A DNA stretch of 39,593 bases from DATEPR01 sp036502345 (GTDB lineage Bacteria; Actinomycetota; Actinomycetes; Mycobacteriales; Pseudonocardiaceae), in NCBI GenBank assembly GCA_036502345.1, contig DASXYT010000054.1, forward strand, positions 1 through 39,593. Reading direction: 5' to 3'. Of this stretch, positions 6,426 to 15,116 are shown in pieces; positions within the stretch are counted from its first letter, which is position 1; the number at the start of each line of letters is the position of its first letter. Below the pieces are notes generated by a model that was given only the letters and a program-made list of their open reading frames with translations, did no database searches and had not been told where the DNA came from. A program made the position numbers and the translations under genes.

Positions 6426-8327
6426 TCAGTTCACGCAGGGCGCGCTGCCGGCGTCGCTGATCGGCTTGGTGCCGCCGTCCGGCGTCGATGAGGCGGGTGC
6501 GGTCGTGGTCGGGGCGGCCTGCGGGTGCAGGACGGCCGCGATGTCGGTGGCCACCTGCTGGTGCCGGCCGACGACGGTGTCCGCGGCGTCGCTGGGGCCG
6601 TGGTAGTTGCGGCCCAGGTAGACCCAGACATGGCCGCTGGGCACGCTGGAGCCCTCTTCCAGGGTGAACTTGCCGTTCAGCGCGTCCTGCACGGCCTGCG
6701 CGTTGGCCTCCTGGCCGGACGGGTAGAACAGCACGGACTGGCTGCGGTGCGACGCGTCGCCGGTCTCGCCCTTGGTGAAGCCCTTGCTGGCCAGCTGGTC
6801 GAGCACCTCGCCCGCCAGGCCGGTGGCGCCGGACGCGTTCGTCACGTCGACGGTGATCGCGGCGTTGCCGCCTGCCGGGCTCTGGGTCGTCTGGCTGCCC
6901 GACGCGTTGGTCGGGACACCGGTGGTGCCGTGCACGAACGCGGAGACCTGGGCCGGGTCGATCTCGACGGCGCTGACCGAACTGCCGGGTGGGCGGTAGT
7001 CGATGTTCACCACCGGGACGGTCTGGAACTTGATCGCGCCGGAACTCATCCCGGACATCTCCTGGGCGAAGTCGATCAGGTTCCACCTGTTGTCCACGGT
7101 GATCGCGCTCTGCACCGCGCCGATCAGGCTGTCCAACGTGCTCGGACTGGTCAGCACGCCCTCGGAGAGGATCTTGTGCGCCATGCTGGCCATGAACGCC
7201 TGCTGGCGCTGCTCCCGCTCGATGTCGGTGCTGCCGCCGGGAATGTTGTGCCGCTGCCGGACGAACTCCAGCGCCTGCACGCCCTTCACGGTGAAGTTGC
7301 CGGCCGGGAAAACGGCACCGGACCATTTCGTGTCGTTCACCGGGTGCAACAGGCACACCGGGACGCCGCCGATCGCGTTGGAGATCTGGTAGAAGCCCAT
7401 CAGGTTGACTGCCGCGTAGTGGTCGATCCCGATGCCCGTTAACTGCTCGACGGTCTGGATCGCTTCCTTGGCGCCCGCCTGGTTGGACTGCACGTCCAAC
7501 TGGGCGGGATTGGTCAGGCCGCCCGCCTTGAGCTTGCGCAGCGCGGTGTTCTTGGCGTCGCCGTACGCAGAGTTGATCTTGCCCATGCCGTAGCCGGGGA
7601 TGTTGACCCACGAGTCCCGGGGTATCGAGATGCCCGTCGCCTGGCCGCCACCGGTCGGGATGTGGATCAGGATCATGGTGTCGGTGTCCAGTTCGCCGGT
7701 GTCCGGTCCGGCGTGCAACTGGTCGAGTTGGGCCGCGGGCAGTGAGTTGCCCTTGGCGTCGGTGCGGCTGTCCATGCCGACCAACAGGATGTCCACCGAG
7801 CCGTCCGGCGGCTTCTCGGCCGGCCCCTGGTCCAGTACGTCGGCGGTCTGCAGGCCGTCCTGCGCCTTCTGCAGCGTCGACCAGGCATAGCCGGTGGCCA
7901 CCAATGCGAACACGGACACGACGGCCAGCGCGGTGCGGCCCACGCTGACGCCGATCCCGCGCCGCCGGGTGGCTGGCCTGCGCGCTGCGGGCGGCCGGTC
8001 CCTCTGCGGTCGGTTCGCGGTCTTGCGTTCGGCCTCCGCACGGTTCGCGGTGGGGCGGCTCGTGGTCGGCCGGTCGACGACGGGTGGCGTGCGGTCGGTC
8101 GGCCGGAACGCGTTGTCGTCGACGGCACGCCGGGTCGGTGCCGGACGGTTCGCGGCACGCGGTGGAACGGCGGGGTTGGCGCGGGTCGGTGCCGGCCGAC
8201 GGGTGGGCCGCGGGGGAGTTCTGCGCTGGCCGCCGGGCTGGCCGTTCGCGGATCGCGGTCGGCTCTGGCGATCGGGTCGGCTGGGGTCTCCGCGGTCGTC
8301 GCGTGGTTCGCGCGGCCAGTCGTCCAC
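6426..8327 (-). CDS. LCP (LytR-CpsA-Psr) family cell-wall ligase with LytR_C domain
   Basis: This is a 633-residue protein. The N-terminal cytoplasmic region of about 125 residues is rich in Arg and Pro. It is followed by one transmembrane helix (GRTALAVVSVFALVATGYAW), the LCP domain (VDILLVGMDSR, DTDTMILIHIP, IPRDSWVNIPGYGMGKINSAY, FVRQRHNIPGGSTDIEREQRQ) and a C-terminal LytR_C domain (ITVDVTNASGATGLAGEVLDQL). LCP proteins transfer lipid-linked glycopolymers such as arabinogalactan or teichoic-acid-like chains onto peptidoglycan outside the membrane, and the arginines and aspartate in these motifs are the conserved pyrophosphate-binding residues. The GTG start at 8325-8327 is chosen over an upstream ATG because AGGGAG lies 6 bases before it. 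Confidence 0.9.
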   Translation of the reverse strand: MDDWPREPRDDRGDPSRPDRQSRPRSANGQPGGQRRTPPRPTRRPAPTRANPAVPPRAANRPAPTRRAVDDNAFRPTDRTPPVVDRPTTSRPTANRAEAERKTANRPQRDRPPAARRPATRRRGIGVSVGRTALAVVSVFALVATGYAWSTLQKAQDGLQTADVLDQGPAEKPPDGSVDILLVGMDSRTDAKGNSLPAAQLDQLHAGPDTGELDTDTMILIHIPTGGGQATGISIPRDSWVNIPGYGMGKINSAYGDAKNTALRKLKAGGLTNPAQLDVQSNQAGAKEAIQTVEQLTGIGIDHYAAVNLMGFYQISNAIGGVPVCLLHPVNDTKWSGAVFPAGNFTVKGVQALEFVRQRHNIPGGSTDIEREQRQQAFMASMAHKILSEGVLTSPSTLDSLIGAVQSAITVDNRWNLIDFAQEMSGMSSGAIKFQTVPVVNIDYRPPGSSVSAVEIDPAQVSAFVHGTTGVPTNASGSQTTQSPAGGNAAITVDVTNASGATGLAGEVLDQLASKGFTKGETGDASHRSQSVLFYPSGQEANAQAVQDALNGKFTLEEGSSVPSGHVWVYLGRNYHGPSDAADTVVGRHQQVATDIAAVLHPQAAPTTTAPASSTPDGGTKPISDAGSAPCVN

Positions 8328-8644
8328 CTGTTGCTCCCTTCGCGGTCGGCCTGCAAAGAAGACGCCAACGTATTGCCTTGGGTTGCCCGTCATCCACCAC
8401 AAGCACGCTGACCTGCGCAGATCCCCAGGTCGGGTGGGGTGGGCGACGGCGTCGTCATCCCGAGCATGCCAGCACCGTGGGCGTGCCCCGTGCCCCGTCG
8501 GTCAGCCCATGCTGATCGGCTACACTAGGGCAGCAGGTTTGCGCTCCGCCGGAGTGTCCACCGTTATTGGTTGACAGTGACCCAGCGCCCGGTTCCGTGG
8601 TGCGGCCATCCGGCATCTAGACGACGGGATACAGAGAGGTCTGC
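8328..8644. other. 317-bp divergent intergenic region (LCP / L11 paralogue)
   Basis: No gene is seen. Promoters for both neighbours should lie here. On the plus strand a TACACT hexamer at 8521-8526 is a possible -10 box, and a TTGACA at 8571-8576 is a possible -35, but no well-spaced partner is convincing for either. A short GTGCCCC tandem duplication lies near 8478-8491. No riboswitch or tRNA fold was recognised. Confidence 0.4.
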
Positions 8645-9073
8645 ATGCCTCCCAAGCAGAAGAAGACGTTCGAGGCGACTCTCGAACTCGAAGCGGGTAA
8701 CGCCGCCATGGTCGACCTGGGCAAGATGCTCGGCCCGACCGGCGTCAACACCCGCAATGTCAAGGTCGAGTACGACGAGACGACCTCCGCCAACCGGGGA
8801 GACATCGTTCCTGTCGTCGTGACCGTGTACGAGGACCGCAGCTACTCGCTGCGGTACAAGACTCCGCCGACGAGCTTCCTGATCCGCAAGGAACTGGGGC
8901 TCAAGTCCGGCTCGGAGACCCCCGGGCACAAGTCCGGCGGTTCGATCACCCGTGACCAGTTGCGTTCCATTGCCGAGCGCAAGCTGGTGGACCTGAATGC
9001 GGACGACATCGAGGCGGCCATCAAGGTCGTCGCCGGTTCGGCTCGTTCGATGGGCATCTCCGTAACCGGCTGA
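8645..9073 (+). CDS. Divergent ribosomal protein L11 (uL11) paralogue
   Basis: This is a 142-residue protein aligning end to end with L11. The C-terminal 23S rRNA-binding domain is well kept (TRDQLRSIAERKLVDLNADDI, then the hallmark GSARSMGI at 131-138), as is VPVVVTVYEDRSY at 55-67. The N-terminal domain is altered. The usual proline-rich segment (PPVGPALGQ-GVN) reads VDLGKMLGPTGVN at 23-35, so the prolines contacted by thiostrepton-type thiopeptides are replaced. It stands alone, without rplA, nusG or secE, so it is unlikely to be the main rplK. An AGAGAGG ribosome-binding site precedes the ATG. An alternative L11 for antibiotic-tolerant or specialised ribosomes is an inference; a secondary role in stringent-response signalling is another option. 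Confidence 0.85.
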   Translation: MPPKQKKTFEATLELEAGNAAMVDLGKMLGPTGVNTRNVKVEYDETTSANRGDIVPVVVTVYEDRSYSLRYKTPPTSFLIRKELGLKSGSETPGHKSGGSITRDQLRSIAERKLVDLNADDIEAAIKVVAGSARSMGISVTG

Positions 9074-9120
9074 GCCCTTGGCGGGAGAGCCTTGCGAGTT
9101 TCTCTTGCGGTTTAGGTACT

Positions 9121-9171
9121 ACGTCTCAGGCCCGGTGCCGGCGGAATCCGTCGGCACCGGGCCTGAGACGT
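9121..9171. terminator. Bidirectional hairpin terminator between L11 paralogue and lsr2
   Basis: Two perfectly complementary 20-bp arms (9121-9140 and 9152-9171) enclose an 11-nt loop. They lie 48 bp after the L11 stop codon and 12 bp after the convergent lsr2 stop. There is no clear T-run, as is common for actinobacterial hairpin terminators. Confidence 0.85.
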
Positions 9172-9182
9172 GCGCGGCCCCT

Positions 9183-9524
9183 TCAGGAGCCGTTCGCCTC
9201 CTGGAACTGGGCGATGAGCTCGGCGGGAATGCGGCCCCGCTCGGAGACCTGGTGGCCGTTGCGGCGGGCCCATTCGCGGATGGCCTGGTTCTGGGCGCGG
9301 TCACCGCCGGGCCTGACCTGCGTCTTGCCGGCACCCTTCGTGGTCCGGCCACCGGTGCGGCGCCCGGCCCGGACGAACTCGTCGAGTGCCTTACGGAGCC
9401 CGTCGGCGTTTCCGGCCGACAGGTCGATTGCGTAGTCGACGCCGTCGAGGGAGAAGTTGACGGTTTCGTCCGCCTCGCCTCCATCAACGTCGTCAATGAG
9501 ATGGACAACGGTCCGTGCAGCCAC
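9183..9524 (-). CDS. lsr2: Lsr2 nucleoid-associated protein
   Basis: This is a 113-residue H-NS-like xenogeneic silencer. The N-terminal oligomerisation domain (VVHLIDDVDGGEADETVNFSLDGV then YAIDLSAGNADGLRKAL) is followed by a basic linker and the C-terminal AT-hook-like domain (IREWARRNGHQVSERGRIPAEL), whose RGR motif inserts into the minor groove of AT-rich DNA. The GTG start at 9522-9524 follows GGAG at a spacing of 5. Length and domains match full Lsr2. It converges on the L11 paralogue. The 278-bp gap on its other side to mptB holds its promoter region, with repeated GGATAT elements around 9568-9617. Confidence 0.93.
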   Translation of the reverse strand: MAARTVVHLIDDVDGGEADETVNFSLDGVDYAIDLSAGNADGLRKALDEFVRAGRRTGGRTTKGAGKTQVRPGGDRAQNQAIREWARRNGHQVSERGRIPAELIAQFQEANGS

Positions 9525-9802
9525 TGGAACTCCATTTCCGGATGTTCGAAGGTTTCTGATGCGGTCGGTGGGCACAGGATATCCCCGGGACAAATGGTGA
9601 CCCGGATATTCGCTCGGCGCGTCCAGGTGATGTCGGCGGTGATCCGGTGAATCCACCTGATGGAATTGACGGGCAATTCGTTCAGCGGGGCGGCCACGAC
9701 GATGATCAGCAGGGTGATTTGTCCAGTTTGCCACTCACGGACGGCGACGAAACGGTGACCCCCAACCGGGCTTCACAGGCGACGTGCGACGATGACCAGG
9801 TT

Positions 9803-11476
9803 ATGGTCGATACCCAGCTAACCCCCATGGCGCAAGGCGTGCCGTCGGCCGCGGACCTGCTTACCGACGGTGCCGTGACGTCCGACGTCAGCCCAACGTC
9901 CGGCCTGTCGCGGCGCACTCTGGTGCAGGGCACGGTTGGTTCGATAGGCATCCTGGTCGGTTCCCTGGGGGCCGGCGGCGATCTGATCCAGGACCCGCTG
10001 CTCGGCAACGGGCCGTTCTCCTGGATCCGGTATGGACACGGCCAGCAGTTGGCCCAGTTCGTGCTCTACGTCGGTGTCGGCCTGCTGGTGTGGGCCTGGG
10101 TCCGGCTCGGTCGGGACATCCTCGCGAAGCGCGTCACACCACGAGGTGTGCTGGTCGCCGGGCTGTCCTGGATCGCGCCGATGATCATCTCGCCCCCCGC
10201 GTTCACCAGGGATCCCTACTCGTATCTCGGGCAGGGCGAACAGCTGCTGCGCGGCATCGACCCGTACTCGGTCGGCCCGTCGGTGCTTGGCGACACCGTC
10301 GCGATGAACGTGCACCCGTTCTGGCAGAACACTCCCGCGCCGTACGGCCCGCTGTTCCTGCTGATCGCCAAGGGCATCTCCGCCCTCACCGGGGAGAACC
10401 TGATCGCGGGTGTCATCGTGATGCGGCTGGTCCTGATGATCGGCCTGCTGCTGCTGGTCCTCTCGCTGCCGGGCCTGGTCCGACACCTCGGCGGCCGGCT
10501 GTCGGTGGCGTTCTGGCTGATGGTGGCCAGTCCGATGACGGTGATTCACCTGGTCGGCGGCCCGCACAACGACCTGCTGATGATCGGCATGATGGCTCTT
10601 GGCGTGCTGCTGGTACTGAACGGCAGACACGCCTCCGGTATCGCCCTCGTCACACTCGCCATGGCGGTCAAGGCGACAGCCGGTGTGGCGCTCCCGTTCC
10701 TGGTGTGGGTGTGGGCAGCGAGGCTGGAAGGCACCGCGATGCGCAGGTTCGTTCGCGCCGCGGCCGCCAGCATCGGGGTCTGCATCGTCACATTCGGTGT
10801 CTGTATGGCCATTGCCGGAGTGAATTTCGGCTGGATCGGTGCCCTGCACGCCCCGACGCTGATCGTGAACTGGACGAACCTGCCAACCGGCTTCGGCGAA
10901 GTGACGCATGTCATTGTGAATTGGTTCGGCAACGTGCCGGAGCAGCCGTTCGTCAACCTGTTCCGATTCGTCGGCATCGCAGGCTTGGTGGTCATCTTCG
11001 TCACGCAGTGGTGGAAGGCCAGGACGGGCGGCCCGGAGGCCGTGCGCAGGGCGGGCATCACGCTGCTGGCCGTCGCGATCCTCGCGCCGCCGACGCTGCC
11101 CTGGTACCTGACCTGGGGCCTGGCCATCTTCGGCGCGACGCCCTGGCGGCGCACGTGGCTGGCCTTCTCCGCCGCGCTGGCCGTGCTGATCCTGCTGGTC
11201 TACTACCCGAACGGCGAAGGCGCCATGGGCGACCTGCCGCACATGATCTGGGTGATCCTGGCGGCGATCCTGGCCGGCGTGTCGATGCTCAGGTACGACC
11301 CACTCGGCCTGCGGCGCAAACCCGACGATCACGGCACCCTGGTGGGCGACGTATCGCCGGCTGCCGGTGAAGTGATCGTGGACAGCGAGGCGGCGACAGT
11401 CGAGGAACCCCAACCCGAGCCGACGGCGGACGAGCCGGCGCGCGGCGGGCCTGCCACGGTCTCTAGCGAGGGCTGA
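9803..11476 (+). CDS. mptB: MptB-type polyprenol-phosphomannose-dependent alpha-1,6-mannosyltransferase
   Basis: This is an integral-membrane GT-C glycosyltransferase of about 557 residues with a dozen or so hydrophobic segments. The first extracytoplasmic loop reads FTRDPYSYLGQGEQLLRGIDPY, containing the acidic residue expected for GT-C catalysis. The loops with FWQNTPAPYGPLFLL and GGPHNDLL are typical of the MptA/MptB family, which extends the alpha-1,6-mannan core of lipomannan and lipoarabinomannan using polyprenyl-phosphate-mannose. Start choice is uncertain: ATG 9803 is used, with in-frame GTGs at 9755 and 9647 also possible. The final residues form an acidic Pro/Glu-rich tail, and the 3' end overlaps the convergent GntR gene by 14 bp. 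Confidence 0.82.
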   Translation: MVDTQLTPMAQGVPSAADLLTDGAVTSDVSPTSGLSRRTLVQGTVGSIGILVGSLGAGGDLIQDPLLGNGPFSWIRYGHGQQLAQFVLYVGVGLLVWAWVRLGRDILAKRVTPRGVLVAGLSWIAPMIISPPAFTRDPYSYLGQGEQLLRGIDPYSVGPSVLGDTVAMNVHPFWQNTPAPYGPLFLLIAKGISALTGENLIAGVIVMRLVLMIGLLLLVLSLPGLVRHLGGRLSVAFWLMVASPMTVIHLVGGPHNDLLMIGMMALGVLLVLNGRHASGIALVTLAMAVKATAGVALPFLVWVWAARLEGTAMRRFVRAAAASIGVCIVTFGVCMAIAGVNFGWIGALHAPTLIVNWTNLPTGFGEVTHVIVNWFGNVPEQPFVNLFRFVGIAGLVVIFVTQWWKARTGGPEAVRRAGITLLAVAILAPPTLPWYLTWGLAIFGATPWRRTWLAFSAALAVLILLVYYPNGEGAMGDLPHMIWVILAAILAGVSMLRYDPLGLRRKPDDHGTLVGDVSPAAGEVIVDSEAATVEEPQPEPTADEPARGGPATVSSEG

Positions 11477-12212
11477 GGAAGCCGCGTAGCAGGGCGGCCG
11501 TGCCTTCCAGGTGCTCGGCCATCGCCTGCCTGGCGCCTGCCGGGTCGCCGCGCAGGATCGCTGTCACGATGGCCTCGTGCTGCGCGTTGGAGTGGCCGAG
11601 GTTCGGCGGCAGCAGCGGGATCTGGTCCAGCAGTTCGTTGATCCGCATCCGCACGTCGGCCACCGCGGTGGTCAGCGAGGCCGACCCCGTGACCTCGGCG
11701 AACGCCAGGTGCAGCCGGGAGTCCCTGCGGCGGTACTCCACCAGGTCGGCGGACGACGTCTCGGCCAAGCGGTCAGCGAGGTGCCTGCGCTGACCAGGGG
11801 TGAGAGTGCGGGCGGCGGCCATCTCGGCGGCGCCCGTCTCCAGCACGGCCCGCAGGGTCAGCGCGTCGGCGAGACCCTCGCCGAGCCGTAGCGCCACGTC
11901 GTCCGGGTGCCTGGCGGGCTGTTCCGGCCTCGGCTGCGTGACGAACGCACCGCCGTAGCGGCCACGCCGCGACTCCACGTATCCGGCGTCGGCGAGCGCG
12001 TGGATCGCCTCGCGCAGTGTGGCCCGCGCCACGCCGAGCCGGGCGGCCAGTTCGCGTTCGGCGGGCAGGCGGTCGCCTGCTGCCACCACGCCCAGCTTGA
12101 TGGCACGCAGCAGCCGTTCCACGGTCTCCTCGAACGCGTTGCCGGTGCGCACCGGCTGGAACAGCGCTGCGTCGGCGACCACGCCCGTCGGGGTCTCCGC
12201 ATCGGTGGCCAT
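11463..12212 (-). CDS. GntR/FadR-subfamily regulator of the amine-catabolism operon
   Basis: This is a 249-residue protein. It has an N-terminal winged helix (GDRLPAERELAARLGVARATLREAIHALADAGYVESRRGRYGGAFV, about 47-92) and an all-helical FCD ligand-binding domain (about 105-235) with conserved acidic and His residues, for example DSRLHLAFAEV. FadR-type FCD regulators usually bind carboxylates, often through a metal. The ATG directly abuts the SDR stop codon (0 bp), so it is the last gene of the GS-like, hydrolase, ALDH, SDR, regulator operon. It probably controls that operon and the divergent permease, whose shared promoter region carries paired inverted repeats. Confidence 0.9.
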   Translation of the reverse strand: MATDAETPTGVVADAALFQPVRTGNAFEETVERLLRAIKLGVVAAGDRLPAERELAARLGVARATLREAIHALADAGYVESRRGRYGGAFVTQPRPEQPARHPDDVALRLGEGLADALTLRAVLETGAAEMAAARTLTPGQRRHLADRLAETSSADLVEYRRRDSRLHLAFAEVTGSASLTTAVADVRMRINELLDQIPLLPPNLGHSNAQHEAIVTAILRGDPAGARQAMAEHLEGTAALLRGFLSPR

Positions 12213-13007
12213 CTACAGCGGCGTCACGTAGGCACCGGAGATACCGCCGTCCACCAGGAACGACGACGCGGTGATGAACGAGGCGTCGTCACTGGCCAGG
12301 AACGCGACGGCGGCGGCGATCTCCTCCGGCTCGGCGAACCGGCCGACGGGCACGTGGATCAGCCTGCGGGCGGCCCGCTCCGGGTCGGCGGCGAACAGTT
12401 CGGTCAACAGCGGGGTGTTCACCGGGCCGGGGCACAGCGCGTTGACCCGGATGCCCTCCCTGGCGAACTGCACGCCCAGTTCCCTGCTCAGCGCCAGCAC
12501 TCCGCCCTTGGACGCGGTGTAGGAGATCTGCGACGTCGCCGAACCGAGGACGGCGACGAACGACGCGGTGTTGATCACCGAGCCCTTGCCGAACTGCCGC
12601 ATCCGCTCGATGGCGTACTTGCTGCACAGGAACACCGAGGTCAGGTTCACCTGCTGCACCCGGTGCCAGGCGTCGATGTCGGTGGTCAGGATCGAGTCGT
12701 CCTCCGGGGGCGAGATGCCGGCGTTGTTGAACGCGATGTCCAGCCTGCCGAACGTGTCCACGGCGGCGGCGAACATGGCGCGCACCTCCTGCTCGTCGGT
12801 CACGTCGACCCGCACGTAGACCCCGCCGACCTCGTTGGCCGCCAGTTCACCGCCGAGTTGGTCGATGTCGGCGACCACGATCTTGGCGCCCTCGGCGGCC
12901 ATCCGACGCACTGACGCGAGGCCGATGCCGCTGGCGCCACCGGTCACCACCGCGACCCGGCCGTCCAGTCGTCCCGGCACCGGTGGCCGCGTCGTTCCGG
13001 TCGTCAT
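12213..13007 (-). CDS. SDR-family NAD(P)-dependent oxidoreductase
   Basis: This is a 264-residue classical short-chain dehydrogenase. The cofactor motif TGGASGIG is at 22-29, the acidic residue D47 at the end of beta-2 favours NAD(H), NNAG lies at 94-97, and the catalytic Ser149, Tyr163 and Lys167 follow (YTASK). Start ATG 13005-13007 is preceded by GAGGGG. It lies 13 bp after the ALDH stop and directly abuts the regulator. In this operon it could oxidise an alcohol group of a gamma-glutamylated amino alcohol before the aldehyde dehydrogenase acts, which would suit ethanolamine-like substrates. The substrate is inferred from context only. Confidence 0.88.
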   Translation of the reverse strand: MTTGTTRPPVPGRLDGRVAVVTGGASGIGLASVRRMAAEGAKIVVADIDQLGGELAANEVGGVYVRVDVTDEQEVRAMFAAAVDTFGRLDIAFNNAGISPPEDDSILTTDIDAWHRVQQVNLTSVFLCSKYAIERMRQFGKGSVINTASFVAVLGSATSQISYTASKGGVLALSRELGVQFAREGIRVNALCPGPVNTPLLTELFAADPERAARRLIHVPVGRFAEPEEIAAAVAFLASDDASFITASSFLVDGGISGAYVTPL

Positions 13008-13020
13008 CCCTGTTGTCCCC

Positions 13021-14385
13021 TCACTCCGTGCTGATGAACACGTTCTTGGTCTCGGTGAACGCGGCCACGGCGTCCGGCCCGAGTTCCCTGCCAAGGCCGG
13101 ACTGCTTGAACCCGCCGAACGGCGTGGAGTACCGCACCGACGAGTGCGAGTTGACCGACAGGTTGCCGGCCTGCACGCCGCGCGACACCCGCAGCGCCCT
13201 GCCGACGTCCCTGGTCCAGATCGACCCGGACAGGCCGTAGTCGGTGGCGTTGGCCAGCCGGACAGCGTGGTCCTCGTCGTCGAACGGCTGCACGGTGACC
13301 ACCGGACCGAAGATCTCCTCGGTGAGCACGCGATGGCCCTCCGGCACAGGGGCCAGCACCGTCGGCGGGAACCAGAATCCCGGCCCGTCCGGCGCCTCGC
13401 CACGGAACGCCACCGGTACGGTGCCATCCACATAGGACTGAACGCGTTCGCGGTGGGCCGCCGAGATCAGCGGCCCCATCTCGCTGGCCGGATCGGCTGG
13501 ATCGGTCACCCGGACACCACGCACCGCTGGCTCGAACAACGTCATGAACCGGTCGAACACGCTGCGCTGCACCAGAATCCTGGACCGGGCGCAGCAGTCC
13601 TGACCCGCGTTGTCGAACACGCCGTAGGGCGCTGACGCGGCGGCCTTCTCCAGGTCGGCGTCGGCGAAGACGATGTTCGCGCTCTTGCCACCGAGTTCGA
13701 GCGTGAACCGCTTGACCTGGTCGGCGCAGCCGGCGGCCAGTCGCTTGCCGACCGCCGTCGACCCGGTGAAGACGACCTTCCGGACGTCGGGATGGCTGAC
13801 GAACCGCTGGCCGACCACTGTGCCCTGACCGGGCAGCACCTGGAACACGTCCTCCGGGATGCCGGCCTGGTGGGCCAGTTCGGCCAGCCGCAGCGCGGTC
13901 AGCGGCGTCAACTCGGCAGGCTTGAGCACCACGGTGTTCCCGGCGGCCAACGCGGGCGCGACCCCCCAGCCCGCGATCGGCATCGGGAAGTTCCACGGCA
14001 CGATCACGCCGACGACGCCGAGTGGTTCGGCGAACGTGATGTTGACGCCGCCTGCCACCGGAATCTGCCGGCCGAACAGGCGTTCCGGCGCCGCCGAGTA
14101 GTAGTTGAGCACGTCGGCGACGTTGCCGGCCTCCCACCGGGCGTTGCCGATGGTGTGGCCGGAGTTGGCCACTTCGAGGTCGGCGAGGTGGTCGGCGTCG
14201 GCGGTGACGGCGTCGGCGAAGCGGCGCAACAGCCTGGCCCGGTCGGCGGGGGTGACCGCGGCCCAGGGGCCGGTGGCCGCGTGGGCCTTGGCGATGGCCT
14301 CGTCGGTCTCATCGAGGGAGGTCAGTGGGATGGTGGTGACGACCTCTTCGGTTGCTGGGTTGACGACTGCGTGCGACGAGGTCAT
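13021..14385 (-). CDS. NAD(P)-dependent aldehyde dehydrogenase (PuuC-like context)
   Basis: This is a 454-residue ALDH superfamily enzyme. It has the substrate and cofactor motif VIVPWNFPMPI, FTGST, the general base Glu230 in LELGGKS and the catalytic Cys264 in NAGQDCCA, plus the C-terminal PFGGFKQSGLGRELG. The ATG start overlaps the hydrolase stop as ATGA, indicating translational coupling. Flanked by a GS-like ligase and a gamma-glutamyl hydrolase, it most probably oxidises a gamma-glutamyl-amino-aldehyde to the acid, as PuuC does with gamma-glutamyl-gamma-aminobutyraldehyde. The exact aldehyde is not determinable. Confidence 0.9.
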   Translation of the reverse strand: MTSSHAVVNPATEEVVTTIPLTSLDETDEAIAKAHAATGPWAAVTPADRARLLRRFADAVTADADHLADLEVANSGHTIGNARWEAGNVADVLNYYSAAPERLFGRQIPVAGGVNITFAEPLGVVGVIVPWNFPMPIAGWGVAPALAAGNTVVLKPAELTPLTALRLAELAHQAGIPEDVFQVLPGQGTVVGQRFVSHPDVRKVVFTGSTAVGKRLAAGCADQVKRFTLELGGKSANIVFADADLEKAAASAPYGVFDNAGQDCCARSRILVQRSVFDRFMTLFEPAVRGVRVTDPADPASEMGPLISAAHRERVQSYVDGTVPVAFRGEAPDGPGFWFPPTVLAPVPEGHRVLTEEIFGPVVTVQPFDDEDHAVRLANATDYGLSGSIWTRDVGRALRVSRGVQAGNLSVNSHSSVRYSTPFGGFKQSGLGRELGPDAVAAFTETKNVFISTE

Positions 14386-15116
14386 CGGACGACCCTTCCG
14401 GCTGCCGCGCCGACCAGGGCCGCGACCAGGCGGTCGTCGGTGGCGTCCTGTTCCGGGTGCCACTGCACGCCGACGACGAACTCGTGGTCCCGGGACTCGA
14501 CCGCTTCGACCGTGCCGTCGTCCGCCGAGGCGACCACGGTCAGCCCGGGCGCGACGACGTCGACGGCCTGGTGGTGGTGGCAGTGCACCTTCGCCTCCGT
14601 GCCGAGCAGGCCCGCGATCCGGCTGTCGGCGGCGATGCTCACCCGGTTGGCGCCGAACGTGCCCGGCTGCGGCCGGTGCCCGTCGTGGCCGACCTGGTCG
14701 GGCAGGTGCTGGTGCAGCGAACCGCCGAGCGCGCTGTTCAGCACCTGCATGCCCCGGCACACCGCGAGCACCGGTAGGCCGGCGGCGACGGCCTCGGTCA
14801 GCAGGCCGAACTCGAAGGCGTCCCGGTCCGGCCGTAGCCCTTCGGTCGCCGGATCGACGGCCTGTTGGTAACGGGCCGGGTCGACGTCGGCACCGCCGGC
14901 CAGCAGCAGCCCGTCCAGCCTGGCCGCCAGTTCGGCGTAGCCGTCGCCGACCGGCGGCAGCAGCACCGGGATGCCGCCGGCCCGCACCACGGAGTCGGCG
15001 TACTCGCGGGGCAGCAGCGCCACATCCAACTGCCACACCCCGAAACCGGCTCGTTCCTGGTAGCTGGTGATCCCGATCAGCGGACGAAGCACCGGGTCAG
15101 AGCCGTTCGAAGCCAC
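14382..15116 (-). CDS. Class I glutamine amidotransferase-like gamma-glutamyl hydrolase (PuuD-like)
   Basis: This is a 244-residue peptidase C26-type amidase. It has the nucleophile Cys120 in AVCRGMQVLN, His220 and Glu222 in VQWHPEQ, and LLLAGGADVDPARY (71-83) typical of PuuD-like enzymes. PuuD hydrolyses gamma-glutamyl-GABA to glutamate and GABA; here it should release glutamate from the oxidised gamma-glutamyl product. The GTG start at 15114-15116 has GGGAG 7 bases upstream and overlaps the end of the GS-like gene by 20 bp. The 3' end overlaps the ALDH start (ATGA). There is no fused synthetase domain, consistent with a hydrolase, not an amidotransferase subunit. Confidence 0.87.
   Translation of the reverse strand: MASNGSDPVLRPLIGITSYQERAGFGVWQLDVALLPREYADSVVRAGGIPVLLPPVGDGYAELAARLDGLLLAGGADVDPARYQQAVDPATEGLRPDRDAFEFGLLTEAVAAGLPVLAVCRGMQVLNSALGGSLHQHLPDQVGHDGHRPQPGTFGANRVSIAADSRIAGLLGTEAKVHCHHHQAVDVVAPGLTVVASADDGTVEAVESRDHEFVVGVQWHPEQDATDDRLVAALVGAAAGRVVR

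Noticed and set aside
6265..8406. A continuous minus-strand frame extending the BldD-like regulator to 872 residues
   Set aside because: The added part is Arg/Pro/Gly-rich shadow of the LCP gene in another frame; the regulator has its own GTG, ribosome-binding site and leader palindrome.
9818..11413. 531-residue minus-strand open frame across mptB
   Set aside because: Composition rich in His, Gln, Arg and Asp with no recognisable domain; it is antisense shadow of a clear membrane glycosyltransferase.
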